Positions 26,763 through 37,230 of a stretch of 64,000 nt of DNA are shown in pieces. The DNA lies in NCBI GenBank assembly GCA_027489335.1, contig JAIXZX010000009.1, positions 21,697 through 85,696 on the forward strand. The letters run 5' to 3'. The first letter of the stretch is position 1, and every line of letters begins with the position of its first letter. The notes under the pieces are model-generated. The model worked only from the letters and a program-made list of their open reading frames with translations, was not told where the DNA came from and searched no databases. Source of the DNA: Caulobacteraceae bacterium (GTDB lineage Bacteria > Pseudomonadota > Alphaproteobacteria > Caulobacterales > Caulobacteraceae). The position numbers and the translations under genes are program-made.

Positions 26763-28265
26763 ATGCGATTGATCGCAGCCGGTCTCTTTAGCTCCATTGT
26801 CCTGGCGGTCTCGGCCCCGGCGAGCGTCGCGCTCGCCCAGTCGGCCAACAGCACCGTCACACTGGCCGATGGCACGCAGGTCGTGACGACCATCCGCAGC
26901 CTCAATGACATCACCATCCAGATCAGCGGCGGTCCCGATTTCGGGAACAACCCGGCGACGGTGAATTTCACCAGCGTCGCGCCGGGCGCCGGTGTGATCG
27001 ATTACCGCGGCACGATCAGCCAGGGCGGGACCACCACGCCGTTCACCTGTCAGGTGAACACCGTCACTCAGGCGGTGACCGGCACGGGCGCCTGTGCGAT
27101 CGCCTTCGGGCAGGCCTCTTCAACGCCGCCCCCGACGACGACTCCCACGCCTCCGACCACGCCGACGACTCCCCCGACGACGCCGACCACCCCCACCACG
27201 CCGACGACCCCGACGACACCCACCACGCCCACGACGCCGACCACCCCCACCACGCCGCCGGCGCCCCCGGTGATCAATGACGGCTCGATCACGGTCACCA
27301 ATCCCGACGGTTCGGTTGTGACGCTCTCGGTGCCTGAGCAAGCCCTGATCACCGTCGCCGAGGCCGACCAGCTGTTCATGGCCCTCATCGGGGACCGCAT
27401 CGGGGTCGGCAGCCTGGACGGCTTCGTGAACGGCCGCCTTCGGGCCATCGGCATGGCCGCGCTTCAGGCGCAGCTGCCGATGCAGCGTACCGAGCGCGAC
27501 GGCTATCGTGGCGCCTCGGCGGGCGCCGGCGCGCCCGCGGCGGGCGTCTGGATCAACGCCACCGGAACCTATGTGGAAGACGGCCGGCCCGGCTCCGGCC
27601 AGGACGGCTACGGCGGCGCCGTGGCCCTGGGTCTGGACGTCAGCACCGGCGATGTGATCCTGGGCGGCTTCGTCGCCCACAACCAGATCGACCTGGACGG
27701 AACCAATGTCAGCTACGCGTCCGACGGCTGGACCGGCGGCCTCTACGCCAGCTGGTCGCAGGATCCCGCCCTGCGGCTGACCGCCTCGGTGGCCTACGGC
27801 GCGTCCGAGGTGGAGTATGGCCGTGTGGCCGGGGGGCTGCGCAGCTTCGGGACCACCGACCGCACGCAGCTGGTCGGCTCGATCTCGGCGGAATCGCAGT
27901 TTTCCCTGGGCGACAACTGGGTGGTGACCCCCGGCGTCGGGGTGTCGGTCTCCTCGTCGGAAACCGACGCCTATCAGGACAACGCCAACCGTCCGGTGGC
28001 CGGCAATGATGTGGACATGACCGTTCTGTCGGGCGGCGCCTCGCTCTTCTACACCGGCGGCGCCTGGCTGCCCTATGTCTCGGCCAGCGTGAACCACGAG
28101 ATTGAGGGCGCGCCTGGAGTCGACACCGACTACGGCCTGATCGGGGCCGGCGTGGCCATCCCGGTCTCGGACATGTTCAGTCTGGCCTTCACCGGTCAGG
28201 TCCTGGTGGGCAAGTCCAACGAGTCTCAGTCCACCTTCGGCGTCACCCTGCGCCGGGCCTTCTGA
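26763..28265 (+). CDS. Autotransporter-type surface protein with Pro-Thr repeat
   Basis: This 500-residue protein starts with a signal peptide (LIAAGLFSSIVLAVSAPASVALAQ). A short globular N-terminal domain with one Cys pair (FTCQ...GACA) follows, then a low-complexity PTT/PTP linker at about residues 119-170, then a barrel-like domain (from about residue 260) ending in FGVTLRRAF. The beta-barrel C-terminus with final Phe fits the autotransporter translocator. The ATG at 26763 is chosen because the upstream frame overlaps the terminator. The short passenger is probably surface-exposed. The function is unknown; adhesion would be typical. Confidence 0.75.
   Translation: MRLIAAGLFSSIVLAVSAPASVALAQSANSTVTLADGTQVVTTIRSLNDITIQISGGPDFGNNPATVNFTSVAPGAGVIDYRGTISQGGTTTPFTCQVNTVTQAVTGTGACAIAFGQASSTPPPTTTPTPPTTPTTPPTTPTTPTTPTTPTTPTTPTTPTTPTTPPAPPVINDGSITVTNPDGSVVTLSVPEQALITVAEADQLFMALIGDRIGVGSLDGFVNGRLRAIGMAALQAQLPMQRTERDGYRGASAGAGAPAAGVWINATGTYVEDGRPGSGQDGYGGAVALGLDVSTGDVILGGFVAHNQIDLDGTNVSYASDGWTGGLYASWSQDPALRLTASVAYGASEVEYGRVAGGLRSFGTTDRTQLVGSISAESQFSLGDNWVVTPGVGVSVSSSETDAYQDNANRPVAGNDVDMTVLSGGASLFYTGGAWLPYVSASVNHEIEGAPGVDTDYGLIGAGVAIPVSDMFSLAFTGQVLVGKSNESQSTFGVTLRRAF
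27124..27261 (+). repeat. Tandem repeat coding Pro-Thr-Thr linker
   Basis: The DNA repeats the unit ACGCCGACCACCCCC/ACCACGCCGACG with variation, giving the run TTPTTPTTP in the autotransporter-like protein. Pro-Thr linkers are flexible and often glycosylated in other bacteria. Repeat number in such tracts often varies between strains. Confidence 0.85.
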
Positions 28266-28272
28266 TCACCCC

Positions 28273-29061
28273 ATGTGGCGGCGCCTGACACCCCTGTTCC
28301 TGGCGCCGCTGCTGATCGCATCCCCCGTCGCCGCCCGACACGCCGACCCCCTGGGCGACGGATGGATGCGGTTCGAAGTGGCGGCGGCGGGGCGCACCCT
28401 CGCCGCCGCCATGCCGTCTGCTACGACGCCGGCCGGGACACTGACGATCGTCATTGAGGGAGACGGTCGGGCTCACGACCGTCTGGGACGGGCGAGCCCG
28501 GATCCAACCCCGGACCGGGCGGTCGGACTCGAACTGGCCATGGCCTGGCCCGGCCCGACCGCCTGGTTGGGCCGGCCTTGCCAGTATGTGCAGGACGCCG
28601 CCTGCAGCCCCGCCGACTGGACCACCCACAGGTTCTCAGAGCAGGCGGTGTCGATGACCGACTCGGCGGTCACCGAGATGATGGCCCGCGCCGGGGCAGG
28701 GCAGGTGAGGCTGGTGGGATGGTCCGGGGGCGGGGTGATGGCCGCCCTGGTGGCCGCCCGGCGCGACGATGTGGCCGGCCTGATTACGATCGCCGCGCCT
28801 CTGGATGTGGCCGGCTGGACCCGTAGCCGGGGCCTGAGTCCGTTGAAGGGCCTGGACCCTGCCGACCTGCCGCCCATTCCCGCGCCGCAAGTCCATCTGA
28901 CCGGCGCCTTCGATCCGCTTGTCAGGCCGGCCGTGGTCAAGCAAACGGCCCGGCGCTTGGCCGGGCCGCAGGGCCAGGTGGAGACCTGGCCAGAGCGTCA
29001 TGAGTGTTGCTGGGTCGCCCGCGTCGACGAGATCGCCGCAAGCCTTGACCCTGAGCGCTGA
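28273..29061 (+). CDS. Exported alpha/beta hydrolase
   Basis: This 262-residue protein has a signal peptide (RLTPLFLAPLLIASPVAARHA) and a serine-hydrolase elbow GWSGGG near residue 150 (VRLVGWSGGGVMAALVAARR). GAFDPLVRPAVV carries a likely acid and RHECCW a likely His. A Cys pair (GRPCQYVQDAACSP) may form a disulphide. It starts eight bases after the autotransporter stop, so they are probably co-transcribed, and the hydrolase may modify something at the cell surface. The substrate is unknown. Confidence 0.75.
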   Translation: MWRRLTPLFLAPLLIASPVAARHADPLGDGWMRFEVAAAGRTLAAAMPSATTPAGTLTIVIEGDGRAHDRLGRASPDPTPDRAVGLELAMAWPGPTAWLGRPCQYVQDAACSPADWTTHRFSEQAVSMTDSAVTEMMARAGAGQVRLVGWSGGGVMAALVAARRDDVAGLITIAAPLDVAGWTRSRGLSPLKGLDPADLPPIPAPQVHLTGAFDPLVRPAVVKQTARRLAGPQGQVETWPERHECCWVARVDEIAASLDPER

Positions 29062-29064
29062 CGC

Positions 29065-29544
29065 CTACTTGCCGCCCAGCGTCGCGCGCAGCATCCAGGC
29101 GTGCTTCTCGTGGGCTTCCAGCCGGTCGGTGATGATGCCGGCGCTGGCCTCGTCGTCGGCCTTCTGGGCCAAAGCCAGAGCCTCGCGGCAGGTGGCGATC
29201 ACCGTCTCATGGTCGCTGGTCAGGGCCTGCAGCATGGACTGGGAGTCCCCTTCGGGGTCGCCGTCCTTGATCGAGCTGAGATTGCCAAACGCGCCATAGC
29301 CCTGCGGGGCCAGTTCGCCGAGCGCACGGATCCGCTCGGCGACCGTGTCGATGGCCTGCCACATCTCGGTGTACTGCTCCATGAAGAGCGCGTGCAGGGA
29401 CGAGAAGTTCGGACCGCGGACGTTCCAGTGGAAGCCATGGGTCTTGAGATAGACCGCATAGGTGTCGGCCAGCATGCGCGAAAGGGCCTGGGCGACGGCC
29501 TTGCGGTCCTCGGCGTCCAGTCCGGTCTTGATCTTCTCGGCCAT
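29065..29544 (-). CDS. dps: Dps family iron-storage/DNA-protection protein
   Basis: This 159-residue protein is a Dps-type mini-ferritin of 12 subunits that oxidises Fe(II) with hydrogen peroxide. The inter-subunit ferroxidase signature is visible: HGFHWNVRGPNF (His ligands), then FMEQYTEMWQAIDTVAERIRALG (Asp and Glu ligands), near residues 36-70. The length is typical. It lies 28 bases after the DUF2061 gene on the same strand, behind a Fur-like box, so iron is a likely signal. It ends four bases before the convergent hydrolase. Confidence 0.95.
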   Translation of the reverse strand: MAEKIKTGLDAEDRKAVAQALSRMLADTYAVYLKTHGFHWNVRGPNFSSLHALFMEQYTEMWQAIDTVAERIRALGELAPQGYGAFGNLSSIKDGDPEGDSQSMLQALTSDHETVIATCREALALAQKADDEASAGIITDRLEAHEKHAWMLRATLGGK

Positions 29545-29572
29545 GAAATCAGCTCCTTTGGTGTCTTACGGC

Positions 29573-29812
29573 TCAGCTTGCTATCGAACGGCTGGCCACG
29601 GCTAGGGTTCCGCCGTTCGCGGCGGCGGCGCGGGCCTCAGCCTTTGACCAGGCGCGCTCATGCAGGGCGAAGGCGATGGTCTGGAATATGGGCTCCACCA
29701 TGCCGATCGCCAGGGCCGCTCGCCAATCCCGGGTCAGTACGTAGGCCACGGTGAAGGCCACGATCAGGTGCATGACGCTGTAGGTCAGGGTCTTGGCGGC
29801 GGTCTTCTTCAT
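29573..29812 (-). CDS. DUF2061 family small membrane protein
   Basis: This 79-residue protein has two hydrophobic helices (SVMHLIVAFTVAYVLTRDWRAALAIGMVEPIFQTIAFALHERAW). The YSVMHLIVAF...HERAW pattern is the DUF2061 family mark. Function is unknown. It begins the pair with dps, and its start follows AAAGGCTGAGACG. A Fur-like box lies 64 bases upstream, suggesting iron-responsive expression. The Dps pairing could mean a role in iron or oxidative stress at the membrane, but this is only context. Confidence 0.85.
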   Translation of the reverse strand: MKKTAAKTLTYSVMHLIVAFTVAYVLTRDWRAALAIGMVEPIFQTIAFALHERAWSKAEARAAAANGGTLAVASRSIAS

Positions 29813-29875
29813 CGTCTCAGCCTTTCGTGGCGACGATTTGCATATAGCGCTTCAATGGCTTCGCGGAAGAGTTAG

Positions 29876-29891
29876 TTGCAAATAATTCGCA
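29876..29891. promoter_or_regulatory. Fur/Irr-like box upstream of DUF2061-dps
   Basis: TTGCAAATAATTCGCA is close to the palindrome shared by bfd/cydA and bfr (TTGCAAGTNATTTGCR). It lies 64 bases before the DUF2061 start on the minus strand. Alphaproteobacterial Fur-type sites have the same TTGCAA-N-T-N-ATTTGCA shape. Confidence 0.65.
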
Positions 29892-29934
29892 GAAAAATAT
29901 CCGAGTCAAAGTGGCGACGGCCGCTGCGGCCACG

Positions 29935-29965
29935 AAAAAGGGGCCGCCCCGGGTGGAGCAGCCCC
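29935..29965 (-). terminator. Terminator of fadA
   Basis: On the minus strand GGGGCTGC pairs with GCGGCCCC (29958-29965 and 29940-29947) and is followed by TTTTT. It lies about 30 bases after the thiolase stop, upstream of the dps operon promoter. Confidence 0.75.
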
Positions 29966-29993
29966 TGATCGGTGTGCCTTTAAGGCGCGAGAC

Positions 29994-31196
29994 TTAGAAG
30001 ATCTCGAACAGGCCCGCCGCGCCCATGCCGCCGCCGACGCACATGGTGACGACGCCGTACTTGGCCCCGCGGCGCTTGCCTTCGTACATGATGTGCGCCG
30101 TGCAGCGGGCCCCGGTCATGCCGTAGGGGTGGCCGATGGAGATGGCGCCGCCCGAGACGTTGAGCTTCTCGTTGTCGATGCCGAGCGTGTCACGGCAATA
30201 GAGCAACTGCGAGGCGAAGGCTTCGTTCAGCTCCCAGATGTCGATGTCTTCGACCTTCAGGCCGTTGCGGGCCAGCAGCTTGGGGATGGCGAAGACCGGG
30301 CCGATGCCCATTTCTTCCGGACCGCAGCCGGCCACAGCCATGCCGCGATAGGCGCCGAGCGGCTCCAGACCGCGCTTCTCGGCTTCCTTGGCTTCCATCA
30401 GCACGAGCGCCGCCGCGCCGTCCGACAGCTGGCTGGCGTTGCCGGCGGTGACGAACTTGCCTTCCTGGACGTAGCGGCCGCCCTTGAACACCGGCTGCAG
30501 CTTCTGCAGGTCAGCCAGAGTCGTCTGGGGACGGTTGCCTTCGTCCTGGGCGATGGTGACTTCCTTTTCCGAGGCCTGACCGGTGGCCTTGTCGAAGACC
30601 ATCATGGTGGTGGTCATCGGCACGATTTCCATGGCGAACCGGCCTTCGGCCTGGGCCTGGGCGGTGCGCTGCTGGGACTGCAGGGCGTACTCGTCCTGGG
30701 CCTCGCGGCTGATCTTGTAGCGGTCGGCGACGATCTCGGCGGTCTCGATCATCGAGGTCTGCAGTTCCGGCACATGCTCGGCCAGCCATTCGTCCCGGGC
30801 GCGGAACAGGTTCATCTTGTCGTTCTGCACGAGCGAGATGGACTCAAGGCCAGCCCCGATGGCCATCGGGGCGCCGTCATGGGTGATGTACTTGGCGGCC
30901 GTGGCCACGGCCATCAGGCCCGACGAGCACTGGCGGTCCATGGACATGCCCGAGACGGTGTTGGGCAGGCCGGCCCGCAGGGCGGCGCTACGGCCGATGT
31001 TCTGAGCGGTGGTGCCCTGCTGCAGGGCCGCGCCCATCACGACGTCGTCGATCTCGGCCGGGTCGATCTTGGCGCGGGCGACGGCCGCGGCGATGGCGTG
31101 ACCGCCCAGGGTGGGGGCGGTGGTGTTGTTGAAGGCGCCGCGATAGGCCTTGCCGATGGGGGTCCGCGCGGCGGAGACGATGACTGCTTCACGCAT
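29994..31196 (-). CDS. fadA: Acetyl-CoA C-acyltransferase (thiolase)
   Basis: This 400-residue thiolase carries out the last step of beta-oxidation, releasing acetyl-CoA. The acylation Cys is Cys90 (SMDRQCSSG). The C-terminal motifs are present: the acyl-binding His in [11 protein letters not shown] and the catalytic Cys in [16 protein letters not shown]. The start has AGGATC upstream. It is 38 bases downstream of the fadB-like gene, so the pair forms the usual fadB-fadA operon. Confidence 0.95.
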   Translation of the reverse strand: MREAVIVSAARTPIGKAYRGAFNNTTAPTLGGHAIAAAVARAKIDPAEIDDVVMGAALQQGTTAQNIGRSAALRAGLPNTVSGMSMDRQCSSGLMAVATAAKYITHDGAPMAIGAGLESISLVQNDKMNLFRARDEWLAEHVPELQTSMIETAEIVADRYKISREAQDEYALQSQQRTAQAQAEGRFAMEIVPMTTTMMVFDKATGQASEKEVTIAQDEGNRPQTTLADLQKLQPVFKGGRYVQEGKFVTAGNASQLSDGAAALVLMEAKEAEKRGLEPLGAYRGMAVAGCGPEEMGIGPVFAIPKLLARNGLKVEDIDIWELNEAFASQLLYCRDTLGIDNEKLNVSGGAISIGHPYGMTGARCTAHIMYEGKRRGAKYGVVTMCVGGGMGAAGLFEIF

Positions 31197-31234
31197 GGAA
31201 ATGATCCTGCTTCTCTAGGTGTTCGGGGAGGGGC

Positions 31235-33313
<2,079 letters not shown>

Positions 33314-33494
33314 GCGCGTCCTCAAGACATTTCCACGGGGCCGCTTCTCGGACGGGCGACCTGGCTGATTCAAACGCGTGTTATAGGCCTGACCGGAAGG
33401 GGGCGAGTCAATCGGGCTCGCCGCCGATCACCGCGTCCCTCGTCCCTTCCAGGGGCGGTGGCGCAAGGGAAACGCAAGGCACAGGAGGCGCATC

Positions 33495-34283
33495 ATGGCG
33501 CTCGATCTCTTCACCCTCGAGGGGCGCACCGCCCTCGTCACCGGCGGCTCGCGCGGCATCGGCAAGATGATCGCCGCCGGCTTCCTGGCCCAGGGGGCCA
33601 AGGTCTATATCTCGTCGCGCAAGGCCGACGCCTGCGACGCCGCCGCCGAGGAGCTGTCGCAAGGGGGCGGGACCTGCATCTCCCTGCCGCAGGACGTCTC
33701 GTCCGTCGCGGGCTGCCAGGCGCTCGCCAAGGCGCTCGAGGAGCGGGAAGACAAGCTCGACATCCTGGTGAACAACGCCGGCGCCGCCTGGGGCGCGCCC
33801 TTCGAGGAGTTCCCCGAGCACGGCTGGGACAAGGTGATGGACCTGAACCTCAAGTCCCCCTTCTTCCTGACCCAGGCTCTGCACGTGGCGTTGAAGAAGG
33901 CCGGAACGCACGATCAGCCGGCCAAGGTGATCAACATCGCCTCGATCGACGGCATCCGCCTGAACCCGCAGGACACCTATTCCTACCATGCGTCCAAGTC
34001 GGGCCTGATCTATCTGACCCGCCGGCTGGCGGCCCGGCTGATCGCCGACAACATCGTGGTCAGCGCCATTGCGCCCGGCGCCTTCGCCTCCGAGATGAAC
34101 CGCACCGCCCGCGACCATGGGGACGCTGTGGCCAAGGCCATTCCCGCCCGCCGCATCGGCCGCGATGAGGACATGGCCGGCGCGGCGATCTACCTGGCCA
34201 GCCGAGCCGGCAACTATGTGGTGGGCGAAACCATCGCCGTCGACGGCGGCGTGGCCCTGGCCACGGTCGGCGCCATCGGCTGA
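33495..34283 (+). CDS. SDR family oxidoreductase (3-oxoacyl-ACP reductase-like)
   Basis: This 262-residue classical short-chain dehydrogenase has TGGSRGIGKM (NADPH motif), LVNNAGAAWG, and the Ser-Tyr-Lys triad in IASIDG...YSYHASKSGL, plus a C-terminal GGVALATVG. It reduces or oxidises a hydroxy/keto acyl or alcohol substrate. ACAGGAGG precedes its start. It is divergent from fadB by 181 bases and precedes the double-TetR gene, suggesting it belongs to the same catabolic block. Confidence 0.92.
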   Translation: MALDLFTLEGRTALVTGGSRGIGKMIAAGFLAQGAKVYISSRKADACDAAAEELSQGGGTCISLPQDVSSVAGCQALAKALEEREDKLDILVNNAGAAWGAPFEEFPEHGWDKVMDLNLKSPFFLTQALHVALKKAGTHDQPAKVINIASIDGIRLNPQDTYSYHASKSGLIYLTRRLAARLIADNIVVSAIAPGAFASEMNRTARDHGDAVAKAIPARRIGRDEDMAGAAIYLASRAGNYVVGETIAVDGGVALATVGAIG

Positions 34284-34405
34284 GACGAATGACCTCGCGA
34301 TCCGGCGTGCGGGCGCTTTGCGCCAGCCGCCGGGTTTCGATAGATGGAACGACACCTTCCCCTGCGTCTCCCGGCGCAGGCGCGGGATATGGAGCCGCCA
34401 TTTCC

Positions 34406-35635
34406 ATGGCCGAACGCAACGCCGCCCGGGCGACGGATCGATATGAGCGCAAGCGCGAGGACATCCTCGACGCGGCGACCCTGATCCTGAACCAGAAGGG
34501 GGTGAAGGGCCTGACCCTGAGCCTGGCGGCGGGCGCAGTGGGGCTGTCCACCACCAGCGTCACCTACTATTTCAAACGCAAGGACGACCTGGCGGCCGCC
34601 TGCCTCATGCGCGGGGTCGACTGGCTCATCCATCTGGCCGCCAGCGCTGAAGCCGGCGACGCGCCGGCCATGCGGCTGGAGCGGATCTTTGAGCTACATC
34701 TGGGTCGCCTGCGGCTGACGGCCCAGGGCCTGGCGCCGCCCCTTCCGGCGCTCTCAGATATCCGCGCGCTGAGCCAGCCCCGCCGCAGCGAGGTTTTCGC
34801 CGCCTATATGAAGGCCTTCCGCCGCATGCGGCAGATCTTCGAGGCCCCGGAGCTGGCGGCCCTGACGAGGGGCCGCCGGACGGCCCGGACCCACATGCTG
34901 CTGGAGCAGATCTCCTGGGCGGCCTTCTGGCTGCCCAAGTACGATCCGGAGGACTATCCGAGGATCCAGCAGCGGATGGTCGACATCCTGCTCAACGGCC
35001 TGGCGGTGGAGGGGGCGGCCTGGGAGCCGCGCCTGCCCCCCATGGCCGAACTGGCGCCCGGTGAAGGGCCTGAAATGAGCCGTGACGCCTTCCTGCGGGC
35101 GGCGACGCGGCTGATCAACACCCACGGCTATCGCGGCGCCTCGGTGGACCGCATCTCGGCCGAGCTCAATGTCACCAAGGGGTCGTTCTACCACCACATC
35201 GACGCCAAGGATGACCTGGTGGTGGCCTGCTTCGAGCGCAGCTACGAGGTCATGCGGCGGGTGCAGCGCCTAGTCATGTCCAAGGAGGGCGATCAGTGGA
35301 CCAAGCTGGCCAGCGCCGGGGCGGCGCTCGCGGAATACCAGCTGTCGGACTATGGCCCGCTGCTGCGCTCCTCGGCCCTTTCGGCCCTGCCCGAGGCTAT
35401 CCGCGAGGAGATGGTGCAGCACTCCAACCGGATCTCTGACCGCTTCGCCTCAATGATCTCCGATGGCATCGCCGAGGGCTCGATCCGCCCGGTGGATCCC
35501 TTCATCGCCGCCCAGATGCTCAACGCCACCCTGAACGCCGGCGCCGAGCTCGCCTTCTGGGTGCCAGGCGTCCGCCAGAAGGCGGCCCCGGCGGTCTTTG
35601 TGCGGCCCATGCTGATGGGCATCTTCCGCAGCTGA
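34406..35635 (+). CDS. Double TetR-domain regulator (two tandem TetR modules)
   Basis: This 409-residue protein carries two complete TetR modules in one chain. The first HTH is at about residues 25-60 (LTLSLAAGAVGLSTTSVTYYFKRKDDLAAACL) and the second at about 240-270 (ASVDRISAELNVTKGSFYHHIDAKDDLVVACFE). Each is followed by its own helical ligand-binding part. Normal TetR proteins are 190-230 residues and dimerise, so a fused pair could act as a covalent pseudo-dimer. I chose the ATG at 34406 (GGAG upstream). Such fusions are known in a few alphaproteobacterial proteins. Likely targets are the flanking SDR, fad and transporter genes. Confidence 0.9.
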   Translation: MAERNAARATDRYERKREDILDAATLILNQKGVKGLTLSLAAGAVGLSTTSVTYYFKRKDDLAAACLMRGVDWLIHLAASAEAGDAPAMRLERIFELHLGRLRLTAQGLAPPLPALSDIRALSQPRRSEVFAAYMKAFRRMRQIFEAPELAALTRGRRTARTHMLLEQISWAAFWLPKYDPEDYPRIQQRMVDILLNGLAVEGAAWEPRLPPMAELAPGEGPEMSRDAFLRAATRLINTHGYRGASVDRISAELNVTKGSFYHHIDAKDDLVVACFERSYEVMRRVQRLVMSKEGDQWTKLASAGAALAEYQLSDYGPLLRSSALSALPEAIREEMVQHSNRISDRFASMISDGIAEGSIRPVDPFIAAQMLNATLNAGAELAFWVPGVRQKAAPAVFVRPMLMGIFRS

Positions 35636-35646
35636 GCCGTGGCTCG

Positions 35647-37113
35647 CTACTGCGGGCCGGGCGTCTCGATCCCGTCAGCGCCGGCTTCGGCCGCCAGCTT
35701 GCGGACAGAGGCCTCATGCTTGTCGCGGGTGATGCTGTAGAAGGCGACGAAGCCTACTGCGGCGGCCAGCAGGGCGCCCAGCAGCGGCACGTAGAGCATC
35801 CCCAGATTGCGGATCACCTCTTCAGGCACTTCGCCTGGCCGGGCGTCCTGCGGGAAGGCGATGGCCAGCAGGATCATGCTGGAGGCGAAGATCCCGATGC
35901 CCGAGACCGACTTGTTGACGAAGCTGGCGGCGGCGAAGAACAGCCCCTCCGAGCGCCGGCCGGTCTTCAGCTCGGAATCCTCCACCACGTCGGCGATCAT
36001 CGAGGAGATGAGGATCGAGGCCGTGATCGAAAGCCCCGTGGACAGCATGGTCTGGACGAACAGGATCGGAATGATCACCGGGTTGTCGTTGTCGGGGAAA
36101 ACGCCGAACAGCCGCAGGGTGATCGGCGCCGAGCCCACAAAAAAGGACAGCACCTTGGCCAGCTGGGCGGCGTTCTTCTTGCCCATGCGCAGCGAGAGCG
36201 GCGCGGCCAGGCCGAAGGCGATCGCCGCGGAGATGAAGTTGGCCACCGCAAACAGCGAGATCTCGACCGCCGACAGTTCCCAGAAATAGGTGTTGAAATA
36301 GAGGTTGAGCGACAGGACCAGGCCGCCCGCCATGGCGTTGAACAGGCCTGCCATGATCAGGACCAGGAAGGAGCGGTTGGACAGGGTGCCGGCCATCTCC
36401 TTGATCACCTGGACCACGGTCAGCTTGCGCTTGGGCGGGGTGACCAGCTCAGGAATATGCCGGTGGGTGCCGATGGCTGACACCAGGATCGCCAGCAGCA
36501 TGACCCCGGCCGCGGTGGTCCCATAGGCCACATAGCCATCGGGATTCAGCTGGCCCACCGGATGTTCGGCGCTGGGGCGCAGGAAGACCTGAAAGGCCAG
36601 CAGGGTCATGGTCAGCCCGCCCCACCAGGCGAAGAAGTAGCGGTAGCTGAGCACCTTGGTGCGCTCGTCATAGTCCGAGGTCAGCTCGGCGGCGAGCGCC
36701 GTGGAGGGGATCTCATAGAGGGTGATGAAGGTGCGGATCATCACCGCCACCACCAGCAGATAGACGAACAGGCCAGTCTGGGAGAGCTCGGGCGGATTCC
36801 ACAGCAGGCCGTAGGTGATCGCCACCGGAATGGCTGAGGCGTACATGAACGGGTGCCGGCGGCCCCAGCGGGAACGCCAGTTGTCTGAAACCTGGCCGAT
36901 CAGCGGGTCGGAAATGGCGTCGAAGATCATGGCGATCATGATCACCAGCCCCACCATGTGGGCCGGCATGCCGATGACCTGATTGTAGAAGATCAGCAGA
37001 AGGTAGGAGAAACCCTGGTCCTTCACCCCGAAGGCGACGGTGCCGAAGCCATAGAACAGCTTGGTGGGCAGGCTGAGCTTCTTTGGCGCGGGGCGGACGG
37101 CGCTTTCAGTCAC
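35647..37113 (-). CDS. GPH-type MFS transporter C (third of three)
   Basis: This 488-residue protein has about 12 hydrophobic segments and belongs to the glycoside-pentoside-hexuronide:cation symporter branch of MFS. Family signatures are WGRRHPFMYASAIPVAITYGLLW and FYNQVIGMPAHMVGLVIMIAMIFDAISDPLIGQVSD. I chose a GTG start at 37113 with AAGGATG upstream, because siblings B and C then begin alike. GPH members carry sugars or other small solutes, and paralogues beside beta-oxidation genes may carry hydrophobic acids. Substrate unknown. Confidence 0.85.
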   Translation of the reverse strand: MTESAVRPAPKKLSLPTKLFYGFGTVAFGVKDQGFSYLLLIFYNQVIGMPAHMVGLVIMIAMIFDAISDPLIGQVSDNWRSRWGRRHPFMYASAIPVAITYGLLWNPPELSQTGLFVYLLVVAVMIRTFITLYEIPSTALAAELTSDYDERTKVLSYRYFFAWWGGLTMTLLAFQVFLRPSAEHPVGQLNPDGYVAYGTTAAGVMLLAILVSAIGTHRHIPELVTPPKRKLTVVQVIKEMAGTLSNRSFLVLIMAGLFNAMAGGLVLSLNLYFNTYFWELSAVEISLFAVANFISAAIAFGLAAPLSLRMGKKNAAQLAKVLSFFVGSAPITLRLFGVFPDNDNPVIIPILFVQTMLSTGLSITASILISSMIADVVEDSELKTGRRSEGLFFAAASFVNKSVSGIGIFASSMILLAIAFPQDARPGEVPEEVIRNLGMLYVPLLGALLAAAVGFVAFYSITRDKHEASVRKLAAEAGADGIETPGPQ

Positions 37114-37230
37114 GGGGCATCCTTGGGCCAGACGCGACCCGGGCGGCCGCAGAAGAGTGACCCTAGGGCCAGGCCGCATCTAGGTCTGGTCCGGGACCGC
37201 GGGCAAGACCGCAGTCCCGGATGTTGTGAC

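Noticed and set aside
27124..27261. Tandem repeat considered as a CRISPR array
   Set aside because: Units are 9-15 bases without spacers, and they lie in frame in a coding sequence.
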